From Gymnopus androsaceus JB14 (lineage: Eukaryota; Basidiomycota; Agaricomycetes; Agaricales; Omphalotaceae), in NCBI GenBank assembly GCA_009733575.1, contig ML769497.1:62001-126000 (forward strand): a stretch of 64,000 nucleotides of DNA, read 5' to 3'. Under the pieces are notes generated by a model, which saw only the letters and a program-made list of their open reading frames with translations, was not told where the DNA came from and searched no databases. The position numbers and the translations under genes are program-made. Below, in pieces: positions 12,801 to 24,069 of the stretch. Position 1 is the first letter of the stretch. Every line of letters starts with the position of its first letter.

Positions 12801-13692
12801 AGTACCACTAGTGCTAGCCCAGCAGAATCATCATCTTCAGGATCATGCGAACAATTCACCAACACCCTTGACGTGGACGAAACGCAGGAGCTTTCACTGT
12901 CGACCACAGAGCTGGACAGGCTGGGCGGGCGAACACATTTAATCGCCGAGTGTAGAACAAGAGCAAAAACACCAGGGGACTGTCCGTCCAAGCCTTCCTC
13001 AGATGTTGGTCCTAGCACCCATCCTAGTCCTGACAGTCATCGGACATCCCCTTACCTGCCTACCAACGGCTCCCTGCCTACCAACGGTGGAAATTCACCC
13101 TCGAACGTCAACTTCGTGCCGTCCTCCTTCCAAGAGTCCCAGTCACCACAGATGCAGCAACAACTGTTTCCTGCACAGAACCTGCACCCGACAATCGCTC
13201 TAGATATCCGAAACATTGAAATGAATCTCGGGGGAGCCGAGTTTCACTTTTTCGATCCTCCTACCGACGTACGGGCGGAGGTTGACCGGACATTTGGGCT
13301 AGGCAGGCTGCAGCCCGGGAATGGCTCGCCACAGTCACAGCAAGGAGCAAGAGCGAGTTCGAGCCAATATGTAGAAGAAATGTCATCCGATTCTACTCTT
13401 CCCCACTCGCACACTGATTCTGCGATGTCCGGCATGCATTTCAGCGATACACCAATGGCGGTAGAAGACATGAACCTCCATATGAATTTCAATGCGATGG
13501 GCGACATGACTGACATGGGAGGTTTGGGAGCAGGGATGTATGGCAACAACTCCATGTTCTCACCTCCACCTTCTACGGGTGCATTTTCTGCGCTCGGGCA
13601 TCCGCAGGCGAATCATCCAATTGCCTTTATCGTTTGGAGCGCCGATACTGGATGCGACCTGGCAGAGCTTCGTCGAGCAGTTGGGATTTTAA
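9827..13692 (+). CDS. Zn2Cys6 fungal transcription factor with Fungal_trans domain
   Basis: Exon 1 (9827-9897) encodes a basic leader ending KRKPGR. Exon 2 (9954-10039) encodes the zinc cluster CAECRRLKLRCD...CGKCVSRGC, completed by an 18-nt exon (10091-10108, AICPE) and SLTSGKGN. A coiled coil follows (LANTEQLHERIEHL). Downstream exons match the fungal-specific regulatory domain: GTLSIRENGEAQF, YLIRAL, SDWEAMGSAASWMFVG, SRWDLPEDILQRRYRLFW, SSFHYGRPPSLSRAYIDCP. The tail is long and Ser/Pro/Met-rich and ends WQSFVEQLGF at 13692. Proteins of this type bind CGG-type sites as dimers in the nucleus; the target genes cannot be told. Between the coiled coil (about 10400) and EDESLIDAFG (10570) no phase-matched intron was found. 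The last exon needs a 70-nt intron (13538-13607) or contains a frame break. Confidence 0.85.
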
Positions 13693-15219
13693 GTTATTCA
13701 TTGAGCAATCTCTCCGTAACGTTTCTTCCTCTGGTACATTGTCATAGGCCATTTTATTGTACGCATCTCACCTTGTACTACATATTATTTGTATTATATT
13801 ACTCGATACATAAGTAGCAGTAGAAATCCATTAGTGCAGACACTGTGCATGGGGGAGGCATAATCGGCTTCCCCCAGACATAACCAAAATCTATACACCT
13901 CCCTTGTTGACTGCCATCTCATCAGTGGGTGCGAAATCACTCCCGATGCTGACAATTCAGTTGAAATTCTTGAGGAAGTTCAACTACGCTGTCTACGCCG
14001 TTTGCTTGGTCTCTCATCACGCTCAGTTACTATCCCACTCTTCACCGAAACTGGTATCATGCCGATTCGCCCTCGTCGTGTTATCCTCACCATCCGCTAC
14101 CTCATATACCTCCTTAAACTGTCCCCAGATCATTTTTCCCACCTTGCCCTCCAAGAGCAAATTCGGCTCTACCAAGATGGCCCACCCTAGTCTATTTTTT
14201 AAGTATCAGCCGCTTGGGCACTTGTGTCTTATTACTAATCTTACATAATCTTGGCGCCCTGCCGAAACCATACCAGTCTCTTTGTTTCAATGTTCAACAC
14301 TGCACTTAAGTTGTTTTATGGTTTCCTGGCCTACATCAATGTAATGTTGCCTTATGAATGTCTAATACCCCAAAATCTTCGCTTTCTCTTGAAATAATGG
14401 GTGAAATTAACCAAAAATTAACACTAAGTATACTCACTCTCTTCTAATGATAGCAAACTTGCGTGAATTATTCACATTAAGTCCTTGACTCAAGAAATTC
14501 ATTTAAGAACCAAAATTCAATGTATTTATGCATTCGCAATGCAGCAGACCAGAGGAATGTTGGTGTTTTGGCAGCGTTCCGAGTCGGTCCGAGTCGGATT
14601 GGAGGAGATTACATCAGATATCGGCGTCTAATACAAGTGCCCAAATGATCCACTAGATGACAGACTCTCTACACATCGTTACGATCGTGTGGTGTCTGTT
14701 TATAAGACTAGATGGCCACCCATGCTGGCTATCAGATCTTGATATAGCCACCCACCGCCTATCTCGTCCCGCCGAGGTCATGCAACCTCTTTCTCTACCG
14801 GACTTGAGACTTGAACCACATCACAGTGGAGAATATTGAATCACTCATAAAGACCATCACACAAACGACAAACAACTGGCTTCAGAGTAAGGTCAACAAC
14901 TGGTCAAGGCTAGGCTTTTACGGTGCAACTTAAATCGAGCTCATATTTCTGTTCATCAGCGAATGGAGGTGTTCTTGGACCAGCAGATTGAATACAAAGT
15001 CGGGAATTTGCTTCGAGGGTACATCGACGATGGATCGAACATCCACTGTTCAGGCTCGAAAAAATCGGCCGAAGGAATGATTCTGATGGACGAACTCATT
15101 TTGCAGCCTTCAAGTTCATCGACTTCAAGTTCATCGTGTCAAAGCCTGCTTCAAAAGCAAAGCCTGACAACTCATCAGGTCAATGTAAAAAGATACCATG
15201 TTAATTATGTTACAGACAA
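13693..15219. other. Intergenic stretch with a dispersed repeat copy
   Basis: It contains the 3' flank of the transcription factor, one copy of an approximately 85-bp repeat, and AT-rich sequence. A frame at 14963-15226 holds a TTCAAGTTCATCG tandem and looks non-coding. Confidence 0.4.
13761..13846 (+). repeat. Dispersed direct repeat, copy A
   Basis: It starts ACGCATCTCACC, contains ACTCGATACATAAGTAGCAG, and ends AGTGCAGACACTGT. The same order of blocks occurs at 17272-17332 with two short gaps. This copy lies in the 3' flank of the transcription factor. Confidence 0.75.
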
Positions 15220-17175
15220 CTATTGAATTGATATAAGCCAGCGAAGCAATAAGCATATCGAACTGACGATAGCATGCCATTTTATCACCACTTGCCTCCA
15301 TCTTTTCTACATAAGTATAGGATATAAGCCAACGAAAAAGCCCAACATTTGAAAATAGTACTCACAGCAAAGAGCATATCAGAGCTGACCATGGCATGCC
15401 ATTTCTCAACTACCAATTGCTCGGATTGCTTTCCGAATGGCAACTTGAGCTTGAAAGTTGGAGTGAAAGTAATGTAAATGATTTTGAAGCCAGGACAAAG
15501 TTTCTCCAACATTACGAGGCCGGAATGTTGTACGTCATGTTTGGCGGAAACTGTGAATCGAAAGACATATATCTTCTCTTGTTCCGGATCGCAAATGAAG
15601 GAGTCGAAGGTAGTTTGGACAGGCGGGAGTGGGCGGTAATATACACCAGAACTGATTTGCTCGCGAGAGAGCCCATCGATATCAAAGAGGCAAAGCTCTA
15701 AGGAGCGTCGAGTATGTGATGCATCCGTTGGTTGCAAGTGAGGCGGATGAAGATAAAATCTTTTGGTTATGTTAGATTCAGTGACATAAACGGTGTCCGT
15801 ATCGCTGCCCGCCGAAAGCTTGACCATAGGATGAACATGCCAGGGATGTCCGTTTCGCAGCAGGTCATGTAATCGATTCTTAAGGATCTCTCCCGCCCCC
15901 GATCGAGTGAATGGCTGCGAAAGACAAGCGTCATAGATCTCTTTTGCAAACAGAGTCCACTCATCTGCCAGGTGTTCCTTGATTTTTTCGCAAACATGAC
16001 TGCTGATCATAGCTGTAATGCAGTCCTGACGATCATGCGCGGGTCTTATGAGAAAGAGGTAAGGGGAAACCTTGCTGTTGAAATCGAAGCGAAGATCCCT
16101 CCACAAGTTCGAGTTCAGCTCTTCTCGATTGTGAGCTCGGATAAGTTTGAAAAGTTCCATCTCGTATTGGTCCTGATCCGAGGCATGAGCGTATGCAAGG
16201 CGCGCTGAGGGTCCATATCGAACGTAAAACTTGGAAAGATCCTTGAGCGACGGTACAGACTGGGATTGGTAACGTGAACTGTGCAAGAAAAGAATCAGGT
16301 CGATTCAGGTCGAGAACCAGAGGACATACGCAAATAACATCTCATCCCGTGTGAGAGGCTTCATAAAATAAGTTATCGTTCTTAAAATGTTCTTTCGATC
16401 CCAGTCCGCCCGATGGAACCGAGGCGACGTTATTTGGATGATTCGCGCGTTTGTCCCGATAACAGAGAGAGGTGGGGTGATGAGTCTTTCGTTCGAGTCG
16501 ATGAAGTAGAAGTCCTTGAGACCAAGGTTGTTAGGATTCGTGTCCAGAGCCTCAATAACATCTTGGCCGAATTGGAAGGCTCCTTGCTCACAGAAGAGAG
16601 CAAGGAATCCAGGGACTAGCTGGAGAAAGGTAGGTCGCCTCGCGAGCAAACGCTTGGTCACTGCAAACAGCAACCAGAGGGTCTTCCCGATCCCGGGTTG
16701 ACCAAGAACGATGAAACCTCGATTTCTACTATCTGGCCCCATCGATTCCCGTGGTGGGCCCGGATGTTGAGGAAATCGGGATAAGGACCTTGTAGGAGGG
16801 GTAGGAAAGTTAGGAGCAGTATCAGGGTCCTCGCTCTCTACCACCAAATCCATTTCCCACTGTGCCCAAGGGCATCTTCCTCGTCAAAAGGCGTAAGGAA
16901 CGACGATGTTTGACCTGAGAAGAACACTTCCATGTCATCGTATACTCTTTCATACTCCTTCAAAATAAGAATCTCTGAAGGTTGTCCAGGGAAAAATTCT
17001 GGGATGCGCAGAAGACGTGAGGATTCTGAAGCGACTGCCATTGAGCAGTGGGGATGATAGTGAGATCGGTAAGTCGTCGGTTCCATGCTAGACTATATAA
17101 GTCCTGGTATGCGCCTGTAGCCGGAGAATGATGAGGAAATCGGCGAAGGAAATGATGTTCACCAGTGTCGCTCAT
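15220..17175 (-). CDS. Crinkler/RHS-like P-loop NTPase with nuclease-like C-terminal domain
   Basis: The central exon (about 16853-16331) has a Walker A motif GQPGIGKT preceded by FIVL, then a Walker B-like FYFIDSN and the segment IIQITSPRFHRADW. After an intron (about 16330 to 16278) the long exon continues with VPSLKDLSKFYVRYGPSARL. The C-terminal part is FDSFICDPEQEKIYVFRFT, KHDVQHSGLVMLEKL and KIIYITFTP. This is the pattern of the restriction-endonuclease-like module of CR (Crinkler-RHS-type) proteins, which are thought to derive from transposon-encoded NTPase/nucleases. The likely role is DNA or RNA engagement in the nucleus, possibly in conflict systems; this is inference. The join between the N-terminal exon (from 17175) and the WEMDLVVES segment is uncertain. 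The stop is at 15285, or at 15220 if a donor GTGAGT near 15367 is used. Confidence 0.65.
15238..15412. repeat. Tandem duplication of the 3' tail of the CR NTPase gene
   Basis: The copies are 15238-15287 and 15328-15412. Both carry GCCA(A/G)CGAA ... ATGCCATTT on the plus strand. On the coding strand one reads VVEKWHAMVSSDMLF and the other VVIKWHAIVSSICLL. The downstream copy lacks about 30 bases beginning exactly at the GTGAGT donor of the upstream copy. Confidence 0.7.
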
Positions 17176-17501
17176 GGCAATACACGAGCGCATTAGTTGT
17201 TAGGCGCCATTAGTCAAATAACTTTTGTTATTCGCAAAGTTGGGTCCTATAGGCTTAACTTACGCATCTCACCTTTACAAGTTATTTGTATTACATTACT
17301 CGATACATAAGTAGCAGTAGTGCAGACACTGTTCCAGTATATCTCCGCGTTGTTTTAGTTACTGTTCCCTAATCGCAGTCCATAGCTAATGTTTAAACAT
17401 TTGAGCAAAGGCCTCTGAAGAAATCTTGACGTTGAGCCCACTAAAGTAAAAAAAGATACTGTACATTCGGATATATATAATCTAATCTAGTGCTACGACA
17501 G
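17176..17501. other. Gap between CR NTPase and RdRP genes, with repeat copy B
   Basis: It is non-coding. It contains the second copy of the dispersed repeat and the 3' flank of the RdRP gene. Confidence 0.5.
17272..17332 (+). repeat. Dispersed direct repeat, copy B
   Basis: It matches 13761-13846 with two short deletions relative to copy A. The two copies bracket about 3.4 kb that includes the whole CR NTPase gene. Confidence 0.75.
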
Positions 17502-20500
17502 TCATGCTTCGAATGAGTCGAAGAGCTTGCGCACACCTGCAGGCACTGCACGCGCCTCGTCGATGGCACGAGTAGATGTTGCGCCGCCACGCAGGGAAGC
17601 TTCGGATTTAATCCTGCATAAAGTGGCATAGGCAACGCAAAAGCCAAACTTTGGATTCGGGAGGGAGTAGGCATAAGAGGCCTTGACACGCTCGACCTCA
17701 TGCGATGACATGATCATGATCCCCGATATTGTCCGCGCAAAGAATGCAACGACGTGCTGCAGGTAGTTTTTTGGCTTCCGCACAAGACCAGCTCTGACCC
17801 CTGTACCCTTCATGTTCAGTGGCTTCGTGGAAGCATTCGAAGCGGTGGCCTCTTGGTACTTCTTCAAGCTTTCGTCGACGTGTGCTATGATCAAATTCAG
17901 GTCTTCCTGAAGAGCTACTGCGGCGAAGGGCTTTTCGGTACCAGCCTTTTCGATACGAGACTTGACATTCTTCCACGGGTAAAGCAGGTCCGCATCAAGA
18001 TGCCTGCACCCATCTGTTCTTTTGTGAAACTCGATAAGAAGCTTCTCGCAGCGCTTTTCGCCTGAGTGAACGAGAACGTCGAGGATGAATGTTGGATTGG
18101 AGTAGAGGCGTGCAGACGAAGGCTTGAAATGCTCTATTGGCTGTTTGTCCATGGAGGCACGATATTTGTCGGCAGCACAAACATCTGGCAAGACGACAAG
18201 GCCAGTTTTCGTGCCATCTAATAACGTATTGAACCTGAACAGCAAAATTAGTAAGGATTGCAAGGTGAACGGTAGAGCACTGACATATACGCTAGTCTAA
18301 TGGCATGTTTGCTACCATATCCATGTTTCCATACAGCGACATCGTGGTAGTGGGAGTAAATCCCGACCGTTTCATCTGCTAACCCAGAAATAGAGGTTTT
18401 CTGGAAGGAAACATGCGCGGTATTTTTTTGGGAGCTAGCCAGTCTTGCGATGAAGTCAGTAACGTTTTCAATCTCCTTGCGGAAGTTGTCCTTTTCGAAT
18501 GTCTCGGACGGTAAGGAAAGTGATTTCTTCTTGAAAGTTGCGACAATGGATTTCAGCCATATCAAGAAGACGGTGTCTGGATTGCAGTGTGAATAGACAA
18601 CTTGCACCTAAGATAAGGCTTACCTCCGTCCGCATCTAGGACGATCCGGAATCAGATATTAGATCAAGGATGAATATTAATCATCTACGACTCACCACCA
18701 CCACTGAGTATGGTCATGAAAGTGACATACCCCAATCGCGGTGCCCACGTTGGTTTCACCGGAACAACCACCACATCCGTGTACCGTTCAAGCTCTGGTA
18801 TGTTTACTGCCTTAACCTGTGGTCTATGAGCATCGATCATCACATACACACTGGTACATACCAGCTGTAAGTCTGACGGTAGATTTGCAGGATACCTGTG
18901 CAGAGAGAGAGCACATTTGAATGAGCCAGATCTATCACATATGCAATACTATTACCTGCCAATCTGTCGCCGATATTAGACCATGGAGATACCAGACATA
19001 GCGAAGACATACCACAACGTCACCTTCAAGGACATTGAAAGGTGTTTGAGTATCCGGATTAACTATTGGGACCGACGACCGGAAATAGATTTCATTTGGC
19101 TTCAAAAGTCCTGTAGGATCTAATACGACATGAGACATGAGACAAGAAATTATAGATATCATGAAGAGCTCTTACCGGTGATGACAAGCTTTTTAGATGT
19201 TCCTGTCCCTGTTGGAAGAGCAAAGCGACATTTCTCTATGACGCTGCTTATGGTAATCTTTATGATAAGCCTCAGCTTTTCTTGCAAGTAGTCGCTGCGG
19301 TCTGGCATGAACCCGTTTTTGACCAATCCAGATGCACATTCGTGTAGAGAAGAGGGAGCTGTGGTAGGCCAATTAACGATTGCATAACAAAGTTACCAGG
19401 GAAGAAAACCCAACCTCCACCCAAAACATCACCAGTCAAACCATCGTCATCATCGTAAGCGTCCTGATCCTGATCATCATCTTTCAAAACCTCAGATGTA
19501 TCCTGATCCATGCGAGTATCGTCTCTCCGATTAGCGTGACCCAAGATTCGGCTAAGACTAGCTGACCAGCCCTGTAATCGTTTTGCCATGACTCGGCCGT
19601 TTCTCTCGATTTCATCCAGAAGTTTAGCATCTGAATGAGGACTCGTCCAGTCTACGAGAGGGCGGATCGCATCGATCGAGCTCTTTCTTCATCAGCTTCT
19701 TGAAAACATCAGCTGGAACCCCGTTGAATGAAAGATTCAGCACACTCTGCTGCGAAAGAAAACATGGAGCTGTCGATGGTTGAGAGACCTCCACGAGATC
19801 GAAAGATTCGTCTACTGCGGTGGTTCAAATCAGCATGCACGATTTTAAGCTGCGAAGGTCGAATCCAGATTCTGGGCGTATCTTCCGGGCCGTCGAAAGA
19901 GATTGTCCAGAGACCTTTTGCTCCACCAATACGTCCTTGCATGGCTGTCGGTATTGAAGAGTACTGGAATCTTTTTGCGATTAATTTCGCAGCAGCTATG
20001 TTGATTTTGCTGCATCCGTCAGTGTGGATTTTCTCCGCTGGCGGCTTTCCTTGATTAGGACTATAGTCCTCAGTGACGACTGTAAGTCGGTTTATCAGTA
20101 CTACTACCAGCTCAGTATAGTGGAAGAAACATACGCTCATCGTCTATGTTATGAATGTTCTCGATTGCAAATTCTAGAGCGGGGACAGATGTAGATAGTC
20201 CGAGTGCGAATCTGGCAAAGTATTTTCGGACTGGCTACAAGGTTTACCATGAGAGGAGAGCAACATAAAACAAAGTTCGTGAATCTCACCTGCTTGTAAT
20301 TGAACGCTATCGGATTATGCCATTCCAGGAAATCCTGGAAAGACATTCGAAACTGATCTCCAACCCTGAAATCACTCGATCTTTCGTAGTTCTCATTCGT
20401 TTCCATCGCATAACAGACCCGGTCCTTCGGAGGGAGAGGAATGAAAACTCGGCCATTGAGAATGAATTTGTGGTTGTGCAGAAATGCGATTACCTCGGCT

Positions 20501-21850
20501 CGACTCTCCTGTACCAACGATTTACTCATCCGGATTTGGATGAGACGCCGGGAACCAAGAAATCTCGCGAAACGAGTGGACTTTTGCATTTCGAGTGGCT
20601 CAAGCTGAAGTTTGAAACCTCCGTCATATTTGACCAGTGTTGCGACCTGTTGGATGCGACCTCCATACCAGTCCTTCTCTCCGTGCCAGTCTCCCATAAG
20701 GCCAAGTCCTCGGCCAATTCCTTCTTCGATGGCAAGCTGTTCGCGGTCACTCTCGCGACTATTACGAATAATGAGTTGAAGTAAACATAAGGCAAGGAAA
20801 GAGACGACCGCCGCACCCGATTTTATCATCAAAGATGGTTTTGCTCGAAGCACCTCTCATGATGGTTCTGACTCTGCTGTGAGTTTCCGCATCCTTTTTG
20901 AAACCAAAATCAGCTATTTTGTTCATAATATCTTCGACACTCCATTCCTGTCTAATCACTCCTCTTTGGAGTTCGAACTGCGTCAACCAAGGGACACTTT
21001 GCTTGTCAAAGAGTCTCTGAAGTTCTTTGTTGTGAGCTATAATGAACGGTGTCAGAAGAACGGTATTTCCCCAGAATTGTTTCGTAAAGTCCGCAGGCGA
21101 AATTGGTAGTCCCGAATCCATCTGGGTTGCAGGTGGAGCATGGGTGATGGGGGGTAGCTCAGGTGGTATCGCATCGTAGTGTTCAAAACGCCCAGAGGTT
21201 GTTTTTCGCAGCTTAGCAGGAGGACTCAACGACGCCAAAGTCGAGAAAGAGGTGTCCCGGGATTCCAAAAGTGTAAAAGAGGAATCCGCATCGGTCACTG
21301 GAAAGCAAAATTTAACAACGAAATGGACGAAACATATAAAGCCGGGAGTTACATGAAGATCCTATGAATAGGTTGTCAGTTGAGCTTGAACAAGGTTGAG
21401 CAAAGAGCAACCTACTCTCGTCAGCCTCTTTCGAATCTTGAGAGAAAGCCTTGTCATACTCTCGCTTCCGCGTCGTAGCGAGATTGGGTTGTTTTGTCTC
21501 CAACGAAGATGGAGAAATAGCTTGTATAGGACTCGCACTCAGAATAATTTATCGATAAAACACAAAGCAAGCTTACCCGTTTGAACGGGACCTGAAAGCT
21601 TACGAATCTCAAGTCTTTGACGGCTTGTGGAGGCCACTTGATTGGGAAAGGTAACCGGTAGTGCTGGAGGTGTTCGCAAGGTTAGCCTCAGGCGTATTTC
21701 GAGACAGCCAACAGCAAGAACCACCTTCACTTGTTTTGTCTACCGCTGACTGCATCCAAGAGTCGTCTTCTGACCCAAAATATTGTTCCTTTAAACTAGT
21801 TAGTAAGAGAAATGCATCAACACGGGCGAGCTCACCTGCGATGCACTCAT
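17502..21850 (-). CDS. RNA-dependent RNA polymerase (QDE-1/Rdp1 type, RNA silencing)
   Basis: The reading starts at ATG 21850 with a 15-nt first coding exon (MSASQ) and runs through a Ser-rich N-terminus. Core segments follow in order: a KFILNGRVFIPLP region, TDGCSKINIAAAKLIAKRF, AMQGRIGGAKGLW, IWIRPSQLKI, then GDVVIGRYPANLPSDLQ, VKAVNIPELERY, and the catalytic loop GGDADGD (the DxDGD metal-binding aspartates). The loop is split over three exons: one ending at 18696, a 12-nt microexon 18635-18624, and the next from 18576. A helical C-terminus ends at 17502. Cellular RdRPs of this two-barrel type make double-stranded RNA from aberrant transcripts and feed Dicer in quelling and sex- or repeat-induced silencing. 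No frame break was seen. The gene lies between the CR NTPase and an S1/P1 nuclease gene, all on the same strand. Confidence 0.9.
18624..18635 (-). other. 12-nt microexon carrying the RdRP catalytic DADG
   Basis: ATGCGGACGGAG is flanked by CCTAG and GTAAGC. Together with the terminal G of the upstream exon and AC of the next exon it encodes D-A-D-G-D. The flanking introns are 60 nt (18695-18636) and 47 nt (18623-18577). Confidence 0.85.
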
Positions 21851-22203
21851 GTTGAGTGCATGATAGCCACCGCGTGTCGGAGGCTGCATCGACGTGACAA
21901 CCTATCCAAGAAGCGTTCTGACGCGTCAAATAATTCGCGTAGACTCTATTACACCCTAGATAGGAAAGAATGGATCCAAGATGAAGAATAGAATGCCGGG
22001 AGATCGTCGTTCGGAAACAAAATGAAGTCTGACGGCACGTGGTATCGGTCCAAAAAGGTAATAGTTAAGCGCTAAGCGCCTGCAAGCGCCAATGTCGAGT
22101 TGAATTATTGGACTGGGTTTTAGTGACATACGGTACGTTCTAAAGAGCATCACGAACAAAGCGAAAACATACAAACTTGGATCTTTTGTTGCAATACCAG
22201 GAT
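21851..22203. other. Intergenic gap upstream of the RdRP gene
   Basis: It should hold the RdRP promoter and the 3' flank of the nuclease gene. No exon was recognised. Confidence 0.4.
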
Positions 22204-23838
22204 TCAAGGCAGGTTCGTCTCTCCATCGAACAAAACATTCAACCACGCCGCCAACCGATAGCCTTGCTTGGCAATCTGCATTTCGATAATAGGACGGCAC
22301 CAGAGTAGTATTCGTTCTCGATCGCTGCAGAGGTCATCGTCATCCTTATACGACCATACAAACGTCTGAAGAGCCCATTAGCTTGATCGTATTATCGAGG
22401 AGAACTGGGACGACGTACGCAATCATACGCGTTGGACTCTTTAGCCCAGATGAGAGGACAATTTGATTCGTCGTCTATGGATCCGATAGGCGAAAACAGT
22501 CTGGTCGATGCCTTGGACGTCGACGATCGCGTTACGGTTCTGGAGACTTTCACTAGGCTCGCAAGTAATCCAAGATTCAGCCGAAGCTTGGTATTCACCA
22601 TCCTAACCATCCCGTTATGTGAGAATGAATCACAGGGAAGAAAAAAAACAACCAACCTGAATACGATCAGTCAAAGCGTCCACCCAACTCGCAACAGAGT
22701 TATCATATTGGTCTTCGAGCAATTTGTTGATGATCCCGTCGTCTACAGTAGGAGGAATAGGTCAATCGATGCTAGGCCAAAAAAGGTTGAAATTACCCCA
22801 AGCCTAAGGTATTCAGATTATTGAGACGAGAGGGAATAGAAGAACAACAAAAAAGACAAACGGCATGCAAATTAGTCCTCTCTCCTGCACACGTAACAGA
22901 GATACTGTTTCCTCCCCTGTCCATTCCTTCTACATGAAGAGGTTGTCCAATATCACCTACGAACTAAAGGACCATGAGTGATCGATAACAGGGTAGGATT
23001 TGAATCAAAAGCAGCTACATGATCTAGGAGGTACAGTCAACTCAAAGAATGTCCTTAGCGTTGAAGATAAACCGTACCAACGAATTTCAAGGCCTCCTGA
23101 CGCTCATCATCGGATAGACTGGTGTCGATAAGACGAGAAGTATAATTCGCAATGGCTGTCACTACAAGAACGCCAGGTAAGCAACTTTTAGTTGCAGAAA
23201 AAAGTATCGACGTACAAATGCAGCCCTTGTCAGTACAGTCGCGGTTCTGAATAACAGAGCATTCGGTAGGTGGATCGTCTGAGCAAAGGACGCGTCATTT
23301 TGGGAAAATCAGTAGATTTACGCGTCGTACCTTCGGCGTCTACGAAATGAAGCGGGGCAGACCTATAAAGCAGAGAAAAAAATCAGTTTCCAGCGTTTTC
23401 AATCTGAACGAAATAGCTTACCACGCGTATCCGGATCCTTTCCGATATCTAACTTCATCTGCCCACTATGCAAGATGCAAGAATCGCCTCGTCGATTGAA
23501 CGTTCTACATGCGGTTGAGGATGACTCACGGGAGCGGCAATTCCAAGAGACGAATGATACGTCGAGCCACTCAGAGAAGTTTCAACGAAGCTAGAGGCTT
23601 TAGGAGCGAGAAACTGAATCAAAAACACGCGTCAGTCGTTTTGAATGAACGAGTTGAAAAAAGAAAGACCTTCATAGCGATATATCTGTAGCAGAAAAAC
23701 GGCGACTAAGCTCCTTCAACAGCGCCGTAGATGCAAAAATCATACCCAACTGCTTCATGCCCTTTAGCACCCCATCCGTAGACTCGTACTAGCGGATACA
23801 GACAGACCAAGGAGAACAAAATTGGTAGAGAGTTTCAT
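22204..23838 (-). CDS. S1/P1-type secreted nuclease (possibly disabled)
   Basis: A signal peptide (ATG at 23838, MKLSTNFVLLGLSVSAS) is followed by the P1 nuclease landmarks: YGWGAKG then HEAVG, FLAPKASSFV, YHSSLGIAAPWADEVR, APLHFVDAEDDPP, CSVIQNRDC, IANYTSRL, EALKFVDHFVGDIGQPLH, TNLHAAWDDG, ESWITC, WAKESNAYDC and AKQGYRLAAWLN. These include the zinc-cluster Trp, His and Asp ligands known for the family, which cleaves single-stranded DNA and RNA and removes 3' phosphates outside the cell. Two ligand regions depend on microexons of 5 nt (23023-23019) and 7 nt (22803-22797). Three apparent one-base breaks exist. An extra base lies before VYGWG, a missing base lies just before HEAVG, and a missing base lies between the YYSGAV segment and IIEMQIAKQG near 22280. 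The gene is either recently inactivated or carries sequence errors. Confidence 0.8.
22797..22803 (-). other. 7-nt microexon (Ala-Trp-) of the S1/P1 nuclease
   Basis: GCTTGGG lies between ACCTTAG and GTAATT. It joins CATGCC upstream (ends 22862) and ACGACGGG downstream (starts 22742) to give H-A-A-W-D-D-G, matching the His-x-x-x-Asp zinc site of P1. Confidence 0.75.
23019..23023 (-). other. 5-nt microexon carrying a zinc-ligand His of the S1/P1 nuclease
   Basis: ATCAT lies between CTCCTAG and GTAGCT. It supplies D-H to make F-V-D-H-F-V-G-D-I-G-Q-P-L-H. Without it the conserved HF(V/I)GD motif lacks its histidine. Confidence 0.75.
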
Positions 23839-24069
23839 TTTGCTTGGAGTGGTGGTTTGGGATGAAAAGCGATTGATGCAGAAAATGCGCTTTAATACCG
23901 CTGGCTGCTCGAACGTGTGTAGTACTAGTAGAGCAGAGAAGTCACGCAAAAGGAAGACTGTCAATTGTCACTAGCTCAACGTCATACTCAGAGACCAAAA
24001 CTTCTTCCTCACATCTCACCATCACTGCAGCTGGAGCACCAACGTCGCGTCGAATGGTATTGGTAAACA

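Noticed and set aside
14963..15226. 88-codon frame with Ser repeats
   Set aside because: It consists largely of a TTCAAGTTCATCG tandem and lacks any motif or splice context.
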